Assembly: GCA_028713915.1 (NCBI GenBank)
Contig: JAQTNK010000009.1
Span: 1 to 46,856, forward strand
Origin: Rhodocyclaceae bacterium
GTDB lineage: Bacteria; Pseudomonadota; Gammaproteobacteria; Burkholderiales; Rhodocyclaceae
DNA length: 46,856 nt
Direction of reading: 5' to 3'
Under the pieces are notes generated by a model. It did no database searches. It was not told the origin of the DNA and worked only from the letters and a program-made list of their open reading frames with translations. The position numbers were made by a program, and so were the translations under genes. Below, one piece after another: positions 25,918 through 33,284 of this stretch. The number at the start of each line of letters is the position of its first letter. The first letter of the stretch is position 1.

Positions 25918-26211
25918 ATGCTCACAGACTTGTATGTCGGCATTGCTGCAACGGAAGAAGGGCTGGAGGTTGCAGCCCTCGATCATGGTCGGCCTACCAC
26001 TGCAACGTCGTTTCCAGCCTCTGCCATGGGGATGGAAGCGATCAAGATATTCTTGGCAGACAATCCGGTACGCCTTGCGATCGCAGGCGTTGCAGCCCTT
26101 AACGTCGCGCTGGCGCTGGGTAACGCCCCGCAACGCGAGGTCTTCATCCTCTCCTCGTCTGCTGCTGAACAATCTGTTGCGCTGGCTCGACATGCGGAAC
26201 GTTCCATTTAG
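25918..26211 (+). CDS. Hypothetical 97-residue protein with RNase H-like strand pattern
   Basis: Not recognised as a named family. LYVGIAATEEGLEVAALDHG followed by alternating strands and helices (AIKIFLADNPVRLAIAGVAA, EVFILSSSAAEQSVALARHA) recalls the first half of an RNase H/actin-like fold as seen at the start of IS110-type transposases. The acidic catalytic residue expected after VGI is not there (VGIAATEE), so catalysis is doubtful. It starts at ATG 25918 with AAGGCGAAG upstream and stops four bases before the next gene. Confidence 0.6.
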   Translation: MLTDLYVGIAATEEGLEVAALDHGRPTTATSFPASAMGMEAIKIFLADNPVRLAIAGVAALNVALALGNAPQREVFILSSSAAEQSVALARHAERSI

Positions 26212-26214
26212 GCC

Positions 26215-26409
26215 ATGGATCGCGTAGCCCACACGTGTCCCGTATGCGGCGCACAGCATGCGGTGCACCGCATCCTGCATGGTCTCGCTTACGGTCGGCA
26301 ATTGACGTGTTCCCCAGGTTGCAAGGACAGGTTCCCAGAACTCGTGCGTGCACGACTGCTGGCTTCACTTGAAAGCGACGAAGGATGTCAAGACGAGACT
26401 CACCTGTGA
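26215..26409 (+). CDS. Small zinc-ribbon-like protein, 64 residues
   Basis: The sequence contains CPVCGAQHAVHRI and, 20 residues on, CSPGCKDRF, two CxxC-type pairs able to bind one zinc. The rest is short and charged. It begins three bases after the preceding stop, and its own stop overlaps the next ATG (TGATG). Likely a small regulatory or scaffold protein; the function is not known. Confidence 0.65.
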   Translation: MDRVAHTCPVCGAQHAVHRILHGLAYGRQLTCSPGCKDRFPELVRARLLASLESDEGCQDETHL

Positions 26410-26852
26410 TGGCACGGCAGCCCGCCCACCCCGATCAGGGACCGCAGTCGGTCAATCGTCTGCCACTCTTGGGACCGCTGTTGCCACACGTCGCAGTGTC
26501 CTGTCCGTTATGTCGACACGCGTTGTCTCGGGAACTTTACTGCGTCCGCTGCGGTTATGAGTTTGAACTGAAGCCGCCGTTTCTTGCGTCGATGATATCG
26601 AAGGCCTTGTTTTTGTTTGGCGCCGTATGCATTGGCTGGGCTACGACTCAGGTGCATCGCCATCTGGCGATTGAAGACCAGTGGTTATTGCGACTCATCT
26701 TGGATATTGCTATTGGCGTCGCCTATTACGACGTCTGTCGCCGTTTGTTCTCGTCTTGCCAGTACGTCAAGACGAAACCTCGCAGCAGACGATCAAGTCA
26801 GACCATGAGTAATGACTGCGAGCAACTGCGACCGAGGATAGCGGGGGACTAG
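26409..26852 (+). CDS. Zinc-ribbon membrane protein, 147 residues
   Basis: The N-terminal third carries SCPLCRHALSRELYCVRCGYEFELKP, a four-cysteine zinc ribbon, followed by one or two membrane helices (MISKALFLFGAVCIGWATTQ and WLLRLILDIAIGVAYYDVC) and a basic tail. The ATG at 26409 overlaps the previous stop as TGATG. An in-frame ATG at 26385 is possible but would overlap more. Not recognised as a named family. With the previous gene it gives two adjacent cysteine-ribbon proteins. Confidence 0.65.
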   Translation: MARQPAHPDQGPQSVNRLPLLGPLLPHVAVSCPLCRHALSRELYCVRCGYEFELKPPFLASMISKALFLFGAVCIGWATTQVHRHLAIEDQWLLRLILDIAIGVAYYDVCRRLFSSCQYVKTKPRSRRSSQTMSNDCEQLRPRIAGD

Positions 26853-26910
26853 GTTGGTCCGTCGGCTTTTATCCGGCGAGGAGACAGGTGCACATTTGGA
26901 GTGGCTACCT

Positions 26911-27258
26911 ATGAAAACCATCGCCAGGATTTTCGCCATCTCCTTGATGGCTACGCTGCTAAGTTCCGCAGCACATGCGACAGGCTATTTCAGCAACGTA
27001 GATCCAATTTTGCGGTTGCAGCTCGATTACGACAGCAATGACGTGGAACTGCGAGCCGCGTATTTGAGCGGCTACGTTGCAGGCGTGGCTCGGAGTACCC
27101 AGGGCAACACATGGTGTCCGGTGGAACAGCTCGGTTCCGAGGAGCTTCGTCGGGTGGTGTCGAGTTATTTGGAGCGTAATCCCTCGATAGCGAGTGAAAC
27201 CCCTGACGCCGCCATCACCACGGCCCTGAAGGCGAGTTTCCCCTGCGCTGGCAAGTAA
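26911..27258 (+). CDS. Exported Rap1a/Tai-like immunity-fold protein
   Basis: A 115-residue protein with a signal peptide (MKTIARIFAISLMATLLSSA then AHA-TG). The mature part has YLSGYVAGVARSTQGNTWCP, EELRRVVSSYLERNPSIASE and the end ALKASFPCAGK, the pattern of the Rap1a/Tai family, with two cysteines likely joined in a disulphide. Named members are periplasmic immunity proteins of type VI amidase effectors, but many are general housekeeping-like proteins, and no effector gene is adjacent. The ATG at 26911 has GGAG nine bases upstream and starts the signal peptide. Confidence 0.72.
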   Translation: MKTIARIFAISLMATLLSSAAHATGYFSNVDPILRLQLDYDSNDVELRAAYLSGYVAGVARSTQGNTWCPVEQLGSEELRRVVSSYLERNPSIASETPDAAITTALKASFPCAGK

Positions 27259-27378
27259 GCAACGAGGAATCACCGGGGAGAACGACATACGGTTTTCCGC
27301 GTGCATGATGGCATACTGGGCTCACGGGAAGCCGGCCTACGGCATCTCGAAGGCTCTTCGCTTACCGGGAAACGTACG

Positions 27379-28681
27379 TTGACGATCAACCGAATCTCTC
27401 GGCTAGTTCTTGGCGCACCGCGCGATCCACTCGATCCGGTTACTGCCAAGCGCACCCGTCTGGCGGCGCTGCTCGCTTGGGCCGGGCTCGGTGCCAACGG
27501 ACTGGCGGCGGCGTGTTACGGCCCCGAAAAGGCCTTCCTCGCGCTTGGCGGACACACGCAACTGGGGCCGCTGCTCGCATTGATCATGGTTGTGTCGGTG
27601 GTCGTCATCGCGATCGCCTACAGCCAGATGTTCGAATTGTTCCCGAATGGCGGCGGCAGCTATCGCGTGGCGTCGCAGTTACTGGGGCCGCACCTCGGGC
27701 TGGTCTCCGGCGCCGCGCTGCTGATCGACTATATGCTGGCTATTGCTGTTTCGCTAGCCAGCGGCACCGACGCCATGTTTAGCTTGCTGCCGGTTGGAAT
27801 GAACAGCTACAAGCTGCCAGTGGAACTCGCGCTGGCGTTGCTGTTGATCGTGCTGAACCTGCGTGGGTTGCACGTCGCGATCCGCGTCCTATTTCCAATT
27901 GTGCTCGCCTTCCTTCTGATCCACGCCTTCGTGATCATTGCCGGCATCGCAATCAAGGCACCCGCGACGACGGAAAGCATGGAATACGCATTCAGCGGCT
28001 TCGCAGACCTCGCCAAGAATGGTGGATGGACGCTGGCGGTCGCGCTGCTGGTCCGTGCCTACGGCTTGGGCGGTGCCACCTATTCAGGCGTCGAAGCAAT
28101 CTCCAATAACGTAAATCTCCTGGCTGAGCCGCGCGTTCAGACAGGACGGCTCACGATGTTCTACGTTGCCGGCACTCTTTCGCTGATCGCCGGCGGCCTG
28201 ATCTGGCTTTACTCGAGCTGGCATGTGACGCCAATGCCAGGAGAGACGCTCAACGCGGCCGTGTTCGAGGCGGTTTTCCCCGGCCTGGGACTGGGATCGG
28301 GCGTAGCGCAAGGAGCGACTTTGCTTGCCCTAGCGCTGGAGGCCGCCATCCTGTTGGTGGCGGCCAACTTTATCCTGATCTTTGCGCCGTCGCTGCTCGC
28401 CAACATGGCGTCCGACTCGTGGCTGCTTCTGCGCCAAGTTCGGGCTACATGCGTCGCACGTCGTTGGCTACGGCACCGACCCGGTAGAGGAATTGGAGCG
28501 CCTGCTGGTGCAGACGGCGGGTGAGCACCCAGACTGCGTCTGCTTCGCCAACAAGCTGATCCTCCCGCCCGGCCGCTGGCTCGCTGAATGGCTGCATAAC
28601 CAGACGGCGCTCGGTTTGCAGAGACGCCTGCACGCTGAGGGAATACCGTTGGTCGTACTGCCTATTAGATTGGTGGTGTAG
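27379..28681 (+). pseudogene. APC-family amino acid/cation permease, broken by internal deletion and frame change
   Basis: The N-terminal part encodes an APC-superfamily permease: LAALLAWAGLGANGLAAACYGPEKAFLALG, FPNGGGSYRVASQLLGPHLGL, further helices and a last homologous LANMASDSW near 28420. A stretch in another frame then follows, FGLHASHVVGYGTDPVEELERLLV with CVCFANKLILPPGRWLAEWLHNQTALGLQRRL, ending at 28681. It looks like the cytoplasmic C-terminus of the same long permease type. The middle, probably several membrane helices and a linker, is missing and the frame changes at about 28425. TTG 27379 is the likely start; an upstream GTG at 27301 is possible. It is not expected to transport. 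Confidence 0.75.
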
Positions 28682-28890
28682 CGCTCCTTCGCCAACTCAC
28701 CGGCGGTACCAGCTTCAGCACGTTCAACTTGCGCTGCCGTTCGGCCCGATTCTGCCGCCAACGACCGTTGCTAGGACCATTGCGGTCATCTCGCTGCATC
28801 GAGGCAGACGGCAGCAAAGGGCACACTGCGGAAATTCCACTGCCAGGATTCATCGCCACAAAGCGGCCCCTGACATCCAGGTTTCTGACA

Positions 28891-28898
28891 GGCGGAGC
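28891..28898. repeat. IS66-family target-site duplication, left (GGCGGAGC)
   Basis: An exact 8-base copy recurs at 31409-31416, the duplication length expected for IS66 elements. Confidence 0.9.
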
Positions 28899-28975
28899 GT
28901 AAGCGTCCAGCGCGACCACCTGTCGTGAGAAGACGTTGATCTGTACACATGTCCATTTCGCGCGGAGATGGACAC

Positions 28976-29347
28976 ATGCACACATTGGTGGCGAAGCCGG
29001 CGCGTCGGACGCGGCGGCGTTATTCTGAAGAATTCAAGCGGCAGGTGGTCGAGGCGTGTCTGCAGCCGGGCGTCTCGGTAGCGGCGATTGCGTTGGCGAA
29101 TGGATTGAACGCCAACTACCTGCGGCAATGGGTCAGGGCGCATCGCGAGGAAGCTGAGCAGGGCAAAGCGACGGATGAAGTGCTCGTGGCGCAGCCGTCC
29201 GCGCTGGTGCTGGCAACGGTGGCAGCGAATGCGCCCGCGCCGGAAATTCGCGTCGACGTGCGCCGTGGCGGCACGACAGTGCAGATGGCGTGGCCGCTGG
29301 AAGCGGCGGCCAGTCTGGGGCAGTGTCTGCGCGAACTCTTGCGATGA
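28976..29347 (+). CDS. tnpA: IS66-family accessory protein TnpA
   Basis: A 123-residue helix-turn-helix protein of the IS66 Orf1 type: RRRYSEEFKRQVVEACLQPG then VSVAAIALANGLNANYLRQWVRAH. It is required with TnpB and TnpC for IS66 transposition. The ATG at 28976 with GGAG eight bases ahead is preferred over the ATG at 28949. The end overlaps tnpB by four bases (ATGA). Confidence 0.92.
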   Translation: MHTLVAKPARRTRRRYSEEFKRQVVEACLQPGVSVAAIALANGLNANYLRQWVRAHREEAEQGKATDEVLVAQPSALVLATVAANAPAPEIRVDVRRGGTTVQMAWPLEAAASLGQCLRELLR

Positions 29348-29682
29348 TCCGGCCGAAGGAAATCTGGTTGGTCGTTGAGCCGGTAGACATGCGTGGCGGG
29401 ATCGAGAGTCTGTCGCTGCGGGTGCAGAACCTGCTGGGGCGCTCGCCGTGTGACGGCAGCGCGTACGCCTTTCGCAACCGACGCGGGAGCCGGCTCAAGC
29501 TCCTGATCTGGGACGGCACCGGCGTGTGGCTATGTCATCGGCGCTTGCATCGGGGCGGTTTCGTCTGGCCACAAGCGGAGGCCACGAGCGTCACGCTGAC
29601 GGCGCGGCAGTGGGACTGGCTGGTGACGGGCGTGGACTGGCAACGACTCGATGCACCGGCGCCGATACATTGGCGGGTGTGA
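29344..29682 (+). CDS. tnpB: IS66-family accessory protein TnpB
   Basis: A 112-residue IS66 Orf2 protein with the family signature: EIWLVVEPVDMRGGIESLSL, GSAYAFRNRRGSRLKLLIWD and WLCHRRLHRGGFVWP. Its exact role in transposition is not known. Translation is coupled to tnpA by overlap; tnpC follows after a 110-base gap. Confidence 0.94.
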   Translation: MIRPKEIWLVVEPVDMRGGIESLSLRVQNLLGRSPCDGSAYAFRNRRGSRLKLLIWDGTGVWLCHRRLHRGGFVWPQAEATSVTLTARQWDWLVTGVDWQRLDAPAPIHWRV

Positions 29683-29792
29683 GGTGTCATGCAAATGCCG
29701 TGCGCAAAATCATCGCGGGAACGACATAACAAAGCGAGCGGGAACGACCTGTTCGCAGGGCTTGGCGCGCTGCCGGCCGGTAGAATCGAGGC

Positions 29793-31364
29793 ATGGAGTT
29801 GCACGCTGAACTGGAGCGCATGATTGCCGATCCCGCCTTGGCGGAATCGGTCGCGCAACTGGTTCAGAAACACGTTGCCGCCGCCCATGCCGAAGTGGCG
29901 CACCGCGACACCGAACTTCACGCCGCGCGCACCAAGATCCAGGCTCTGACGCTGGAACTGGCGCACCTTCGGCGCATGCGCTACGGGGTCAAGAGCGAAA
30001 CGCTCGACGCGGAAGCCCGTGACCTGTTCCAGGAAACGCTGGCCAGCGACATCGCCGCTGCCAAATTGGAGTTGGAGCGTCGGCAGGCTGAATCCGAGAT
30101 GCCGGCGGCACCCGCGCCACCGAAGCGTGAGCGCGCCGGCCGTCAGGCGTTGCCGGAGCATCTGCCGCGCATCGAGCACCGGCACGAGCCGGAGTCCTGC
30201 ACTTGCGGCCAATGCGGGAGTGAACTGGTGAAGATCGGCGAGGACGTCAGCGAGCAACTCGACGTCGAGCCGGCGCGCTTCTTCGTGCATCGCCACGTCC
30301 GTCCGCAGTATGCCTGCCGCGCGTGTGAGACCGTGACCGCGGCGCCGATTCCGCCGGCGGTGATCGACGGTGGCCTGGCGGCCGTCGGCCTGCTGGCCTG
30401 GGTGGTCGTCGGGAAGTTCATGGATCACCTGCCGCTGTATCGCCTGGAAGGCATCGCGGCGCGGGGCGGCGTTACCCTGGCGCGTTCGACGCTGGCCGAA
30501 TGGGTGGGCCGACTGGGCGTGGCACTGAATCCCTTGGCGCAACGTCTGGCCGAGCTGCTGCGACAACGCACCATCCTGCATGCCGACGAAACGCCGGTGC
30601 GACAGCTCGACCCTGGCAGCGGCAAGACCCATCGGGCCTATCTGTGGGCTTACCGCAGTAACGTATTGGACACCGGGCCGCCCATCGTCGTGTTCGATTA
30701 CCAGACCAGCCGCGCCGGCGAACATGCGCGCAACTTCCTCGGCGGCTGGCAGGGCAGTCTCATGGTCGACGACTTCGGCGGCTACAAGGCGCTGTTCGCC
30801 GCGGGCGTCGTCGAGTTGGGTTGCATGGCGCATGCGCGCCGGAAGTTCTTCGAACTCAACCATGCGCAGCCTAACGCCATCGCCCAGGAGGCGCTGGTGC
30901 GCATCGCTGCCCTCTACGACATCGAGCGCCGTGGTCAGGAGATGTCCATCGACGAACGCGCAGCGCTGCGCCAGCGTGAGGCGGTGCCGTTGCTCGACTC
31001 GCTGCATGCTTGGCTCAAGGCCACGCGCGTCACGGTCGCCAACGGCGGCGGCACAGCAAAGGCCATTGACTACAGCCTCAAGCGCTGGCCCGCGCTCAGC
31101 CGCTATGCCACCGGCGGTGCGCTGCCCATCGACAACAATCCCGTGGAGAACGCCATCCGCCCGATTTGCTTGGGCAAGAAGAACTGGCTCTTCGTCGGTT
31201 CGGAGCGCGCCGGCAAGCGCGCTGCCGCCATCCAGAGCTTGCTCGCCACCGCTACCCTCAATGGGCTCGATCCGGCCGCTTGGCTGCGCGAAACGCTCGA
31301 GAAACTTCCGACCTGCCTCAACAGCGACATCGATTCGCTGCTGCCACTCGCGCGCGCGTCATAA
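29793..31364 (+). CDS. tnpC: IS66-family transposase TnpC
   Basis: The 523-residue DDE transposase of the element. It has an N-terminal leucine-zipper-like coiled coil (IQALTLELAHLRRMRYGVKS), a zinc-binding domain with CTCGQCG and YACRACE, and the catalytic residues in ILHADETPVRQ, LMVDDFGGYKAL and IDNNPVENAIRPICLGKKNW. The conserved ending SLLATATLNGLDPAAWL is present. Length is typical and there is no frameshift. Confidence 0.95.
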   Translation: MELHAELERMIADPALAESVAQLVQKHVAAAHAEVAHRDTELHAARTKIQALTLELAHLRRMRYGVKSETLDAEARDLFQETLASDIAAAKLELERRQAESEMPAAPAPPKRERAGRQALPEHLPRIEHRHEPESCTCGQCGSELVKIGEDVSEQLDVEPARFFVHRHVRPQYACRACETVTAAPIPPAVIDGGLAAVGLLAWVVVGKFMDHLPLYRLEGIAARGGVTLARSTLAEWVGRLGVALNPLAQRLAELLRQRTILHADETPVRQLDPGSGKTHRAYLWAYRSNVLDTGPPIVVFDYQTSRAGEHARNFLGGWQGSLMVDDFGGYKALFAAGVVELGCMAHARRKFFELNHAQPNAIAQEALVRIAALYDIERRGQEMSIDERAALRQREAVPLLDSLHAWLKATRVTVANGGGTAKAIDYSLKRWPALSRYATGGALPIDNNPVENAIRPICLGKKNWLFVGSERAGKRAAAIQSLLATATLNGLDPAAWLRETLEKLPTCLNSDIDSLLPLARAS

Positions 31365-31408
31365 CACGCTCACTTGGCGGCAACCAGGTGGAACGGCTGG
31401 GCGCTTAC

Positions 31409-31416
31409 GGCGGAGC
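31409..31416. repeat. IS66-family target-site duplication, right (GGCGGAGC)
   Basis: Second exact copy of the duplication, directly after the right end of the element and in phase with the interrupted gene. Confidence 0.9.
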
Positions 31417-31898
31417 GGAACCACGCAACAGTGAATGGGGAGCCGACAAAAAGGACCAACTGGAATTCGTGCTCCACAAGATGGTCTGCGCCGGCGAGAT
31501 TCCGCTTGCGGATGCGCAGCGGGCGATCGCGACGAACTGGATCGATGCTTGGAAGCGGTACATGCCGGGCCACCAGAAATTCAAGTTCAAGCCAGGTATC
31601 GCGGAATAGTGTTGGCGCGCGAGGCCTATTACCCAGACTGCGCGAGATCCACAGAGTATTCTTGATCATTTGCATTGGCCGTCTGGCTGTGCTTCTCGGG
31701 GCGCTCATCCCGGATCGGTGAGAGTCGCGCGGCCTGGGTAATCGGCGGCGCGTACCTACGCCCTGCGCCAATAAGTCCCAGGTCTGGTCTCATTGACTTC
31801 AATCGCTACGGGTTATTTTGGCACTGCAGTTATCTCCTTGGGACTGGCGCCATCACACCAGGCACCGGTCCATGATGACCGTATAGCGCACATCGTCC

Positions 31899-32597
31899 TT
31901 AATTGAGCCTTGATGCGTTTCCGCAGCACCTTTTGAATTTCATGCCGCTCCCGCATGGGCACGTATCGTTGCGACTGGGAGTGGGTCCGGGGTTGCGGAT
32001 CGTGGATTTGGCTTTGCGTGCGGGAAGCCAATAGTCCTGGATGGCGAGGACGCAGTCGGCGAGGGTCTCCGCGAATTCGTCGTGCTTAGCCTCGAGTTCG
32101 GGTTTTTCCTCCAGTTGTTGCCATCCGGATTCGGTGCCGTACAGAATGATCGGCAACAGAAAGCCTTGGCTCTCGTTGGAATCGAACAAAGGCGCCCAGC
32201 TTTGTCCATCGAGCATCGCCCCGCGGATGAATCCTGTGCACCATTCGTCGATGATCAAAACGTGACGACCTTCGTGCTCGCGTTCATAGATCAAAGGCTC
32301 GTAATGGTCAGGATCGTTTTTCAATTCCCAAATAATGTCGTTCATGTGTCGCATGACCAATTCCGTCATGTGTCCGGCCTGCTGTGTCGATTCCCAGGTC
32401 ATCGATTGCCCTCCAGTCTCTCCCCAGACGTGGGGAAGCCATTGCTTGGGCATCACCATGTTGGGCCCGATGATCAAGGCAGTGAAAAATCCGTCCAGCA
32501 TCGAGATATCGAGACTCTCTTCGAGGGTGGCATCCGACATGAGGAATCGTTCGAGTTCCTCGAATTCTTTGTCTGAGAGGGGTTTTGTGAGGTCCAT
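31899..32597 (-). CDS. UPF0149/YecA-family protein with C-terminal SEC-C zinc motif
   Basis: A 232-residue protein with the YecA/UPF0149 domain in residues 1-180: LSDKEFEELERFLMSDATLE, MLDGFFTALIIGPNMVMPKQWLP, GFIRGAMLDGQSWAPL and LLPIILYGT. A C-terminal SEC-C metal-binding motif follows, NDTCPCGSGMKFKRCCGN, the zinc-binding tail also found on SecA. The role is unknown; SEC-C tails often attach proteins to ribosomes or other partners. It is read towards the IS66 side, seven bases downstream of the toxin gene on the same strand. Confidence 0.88.
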   Translation of the reverse strand: MDLTKPLSDKEFEELERFLMSDATLEESLDISMLDGFFTALIIGPNMVMPKQWLPHVWGETGGQSMTWESTQQAGHMTELVMRHMNDIIWELKNDPDHYEPLIYEREHEGRHVLIIDEWCTGFIRGAMLDGQSWAPLFDSNESQGFLLPIILYGTESGWQQLEEKPELEAKHDEFAETLADCVLAIQDYWLPARKAKSTIRNPGPTPSRNDTCPCGSGMKFKRCCGNASRLN

Positions 32598-32603
32598 AGG
32601 CTC

Positions 32604-32897
32604 TTATTCGGAGTATCCGGCTTCGCGTTGATGTCGGATGCCGAGGATCAGTACGGCATCGTGCTCGGGTTCGAAGCTGTACAGGGCGACGTAGCCTGTA
32701 CGTCCCCGGGAAATGATGAGTTCGCGAATGTCATTATCGACGGGACGCCCGATCATTGGGTGGCGCTTCAGGATTGATATGGCTTCGGCAATCAGATCGA
32801 CCGTTTCCGCGGCTGCGGTTGGATCGGATTCCATCAGGAAATCCGTTAGGCGTTCGAGATCGGCAAACGCACGTTCCGAAAAGATCAGGCGCGCCAC
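32604..32897 (-). CDS. RelE/ParE-family toxin
   Basis: A 97-residue RelE/ParE-fold toxin: RLIFSERAFADLERLTDFLM, ISILKRHPMIGRPVDNDIRELIISRGRTGYVALYSFEPEHDAVLILGIRHQREAGY. This fold either cleaves mRNA on the ribosome or inhibits gyrase; which one cannot be told. Its start overlaps the antitoxin end by 13 bases. Near the integrase end it may stabilise the element. Confidence 0.9.
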   Translation of the reverse strand: MARLIFSERAFADLERLTDFLMESDPTAAAETVDLIAEAISILKRHPMIGRPVDNDIRELIISRGRTGYVALYSFEPEHDAVLILGIRHQREAGYSE

Positions 32898-33169
32898 GAA
32901 CGCGCCTTCGGTTTCGCGGCTTTCTTGCCGGTAGCCCGGGATTTCATATACGCATGAACCTCGTCGGCGTCGAAGCCTTTGCCCGTCTCGAAAAGGGTGT
33001 TGCGAGCTCCATGAGCGTCTTCAAGAAAGCGGGCACGCCGCTCCGTCGATGTGGTCGCCTGTTCAATAGCGTTGAGCATGAAGGCGTGTGGTGAGACCCC
33101 GAGCTGATGAGCCGCCGCAGCAGTGCGTTGTTTCAGTTCATCGGAGAGCTTCAAAGACGTGGTCGGCAT
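32885..33169 (-). CDS. Ribbon-helix-helix antitoxin
   Basis: A 94-residue antitoxin. The N-terminal MPTTSLKLSDELKQRTAAAA then HQLGVSPHAFMLNAIEQA is a ribbon-helix-helix DNA-binding domain. The C-terminal half (RARFLEDAHGARNTLFETGK then GFDADEVHAYM) should wrap the toxin. The ATG at 33169 gives the family N-terminus; the frame upstream is noncoding. The pair is probably autoregulated through this domain. Confidence 0.87.
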   Translation of the reverse strand: MPTTSLKLSDELKQRTAAAAHQLGVSPHAFMLNAIEQATTSTERRARFLEDAHGARNTLFETGKGFDADEVHAYMKSRATGKKAAKPKARSWRA

Positions 33170-33284
33170 ATCAAACACCTCGGTTTGTAGGTAACACCAC
33201 AGTAACACCAGAGGCGAATCAATGCAAGAATTGGGGCAGGTCGGTTGGGCTCCAGACTTGGCGTTTGTTAGGGGTGGGGACGGC

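Larger units (their letters stand above)
28899..31408 (+). mobile_element. Complete IS66-family insertion sequence, 2510 bp
   Basis: The ends are imperfect 24-base inverted repeats beginning GTAAGCG (28899-28922 and 31385-31408, 19 of 24 matching). The element is flanked by the exact duplication GGCGGAGC and carries the three standard genes tnpA, tnpB and tnpC in order on one strand. All are intact, so it is probably active and recently arrived. Confidence 0.95.
28672..31609 (+). pseudogene. Small gene of unknown function interrupted by the IS66-family copy
   Basis: The right flank of the IS encodes a clear C-terminus, GGAEPRNSEWGADKKDQLEF and VLHKMVCAGEIPLADAQRAI, then ATNWIDAWKRYMPG, resembling the end of HNH-type small proteins. 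Joining the left flank (up to 28898) to 31417, thus removing the IS and one target duplication, keeps one open frame: IPLPGFIATKRPLTSRFLTGGAEPRN. The frame is open back to 28672, but a true start was not found, and the upstream part may be degraded. The family is not certain. Confidence 0.5.
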
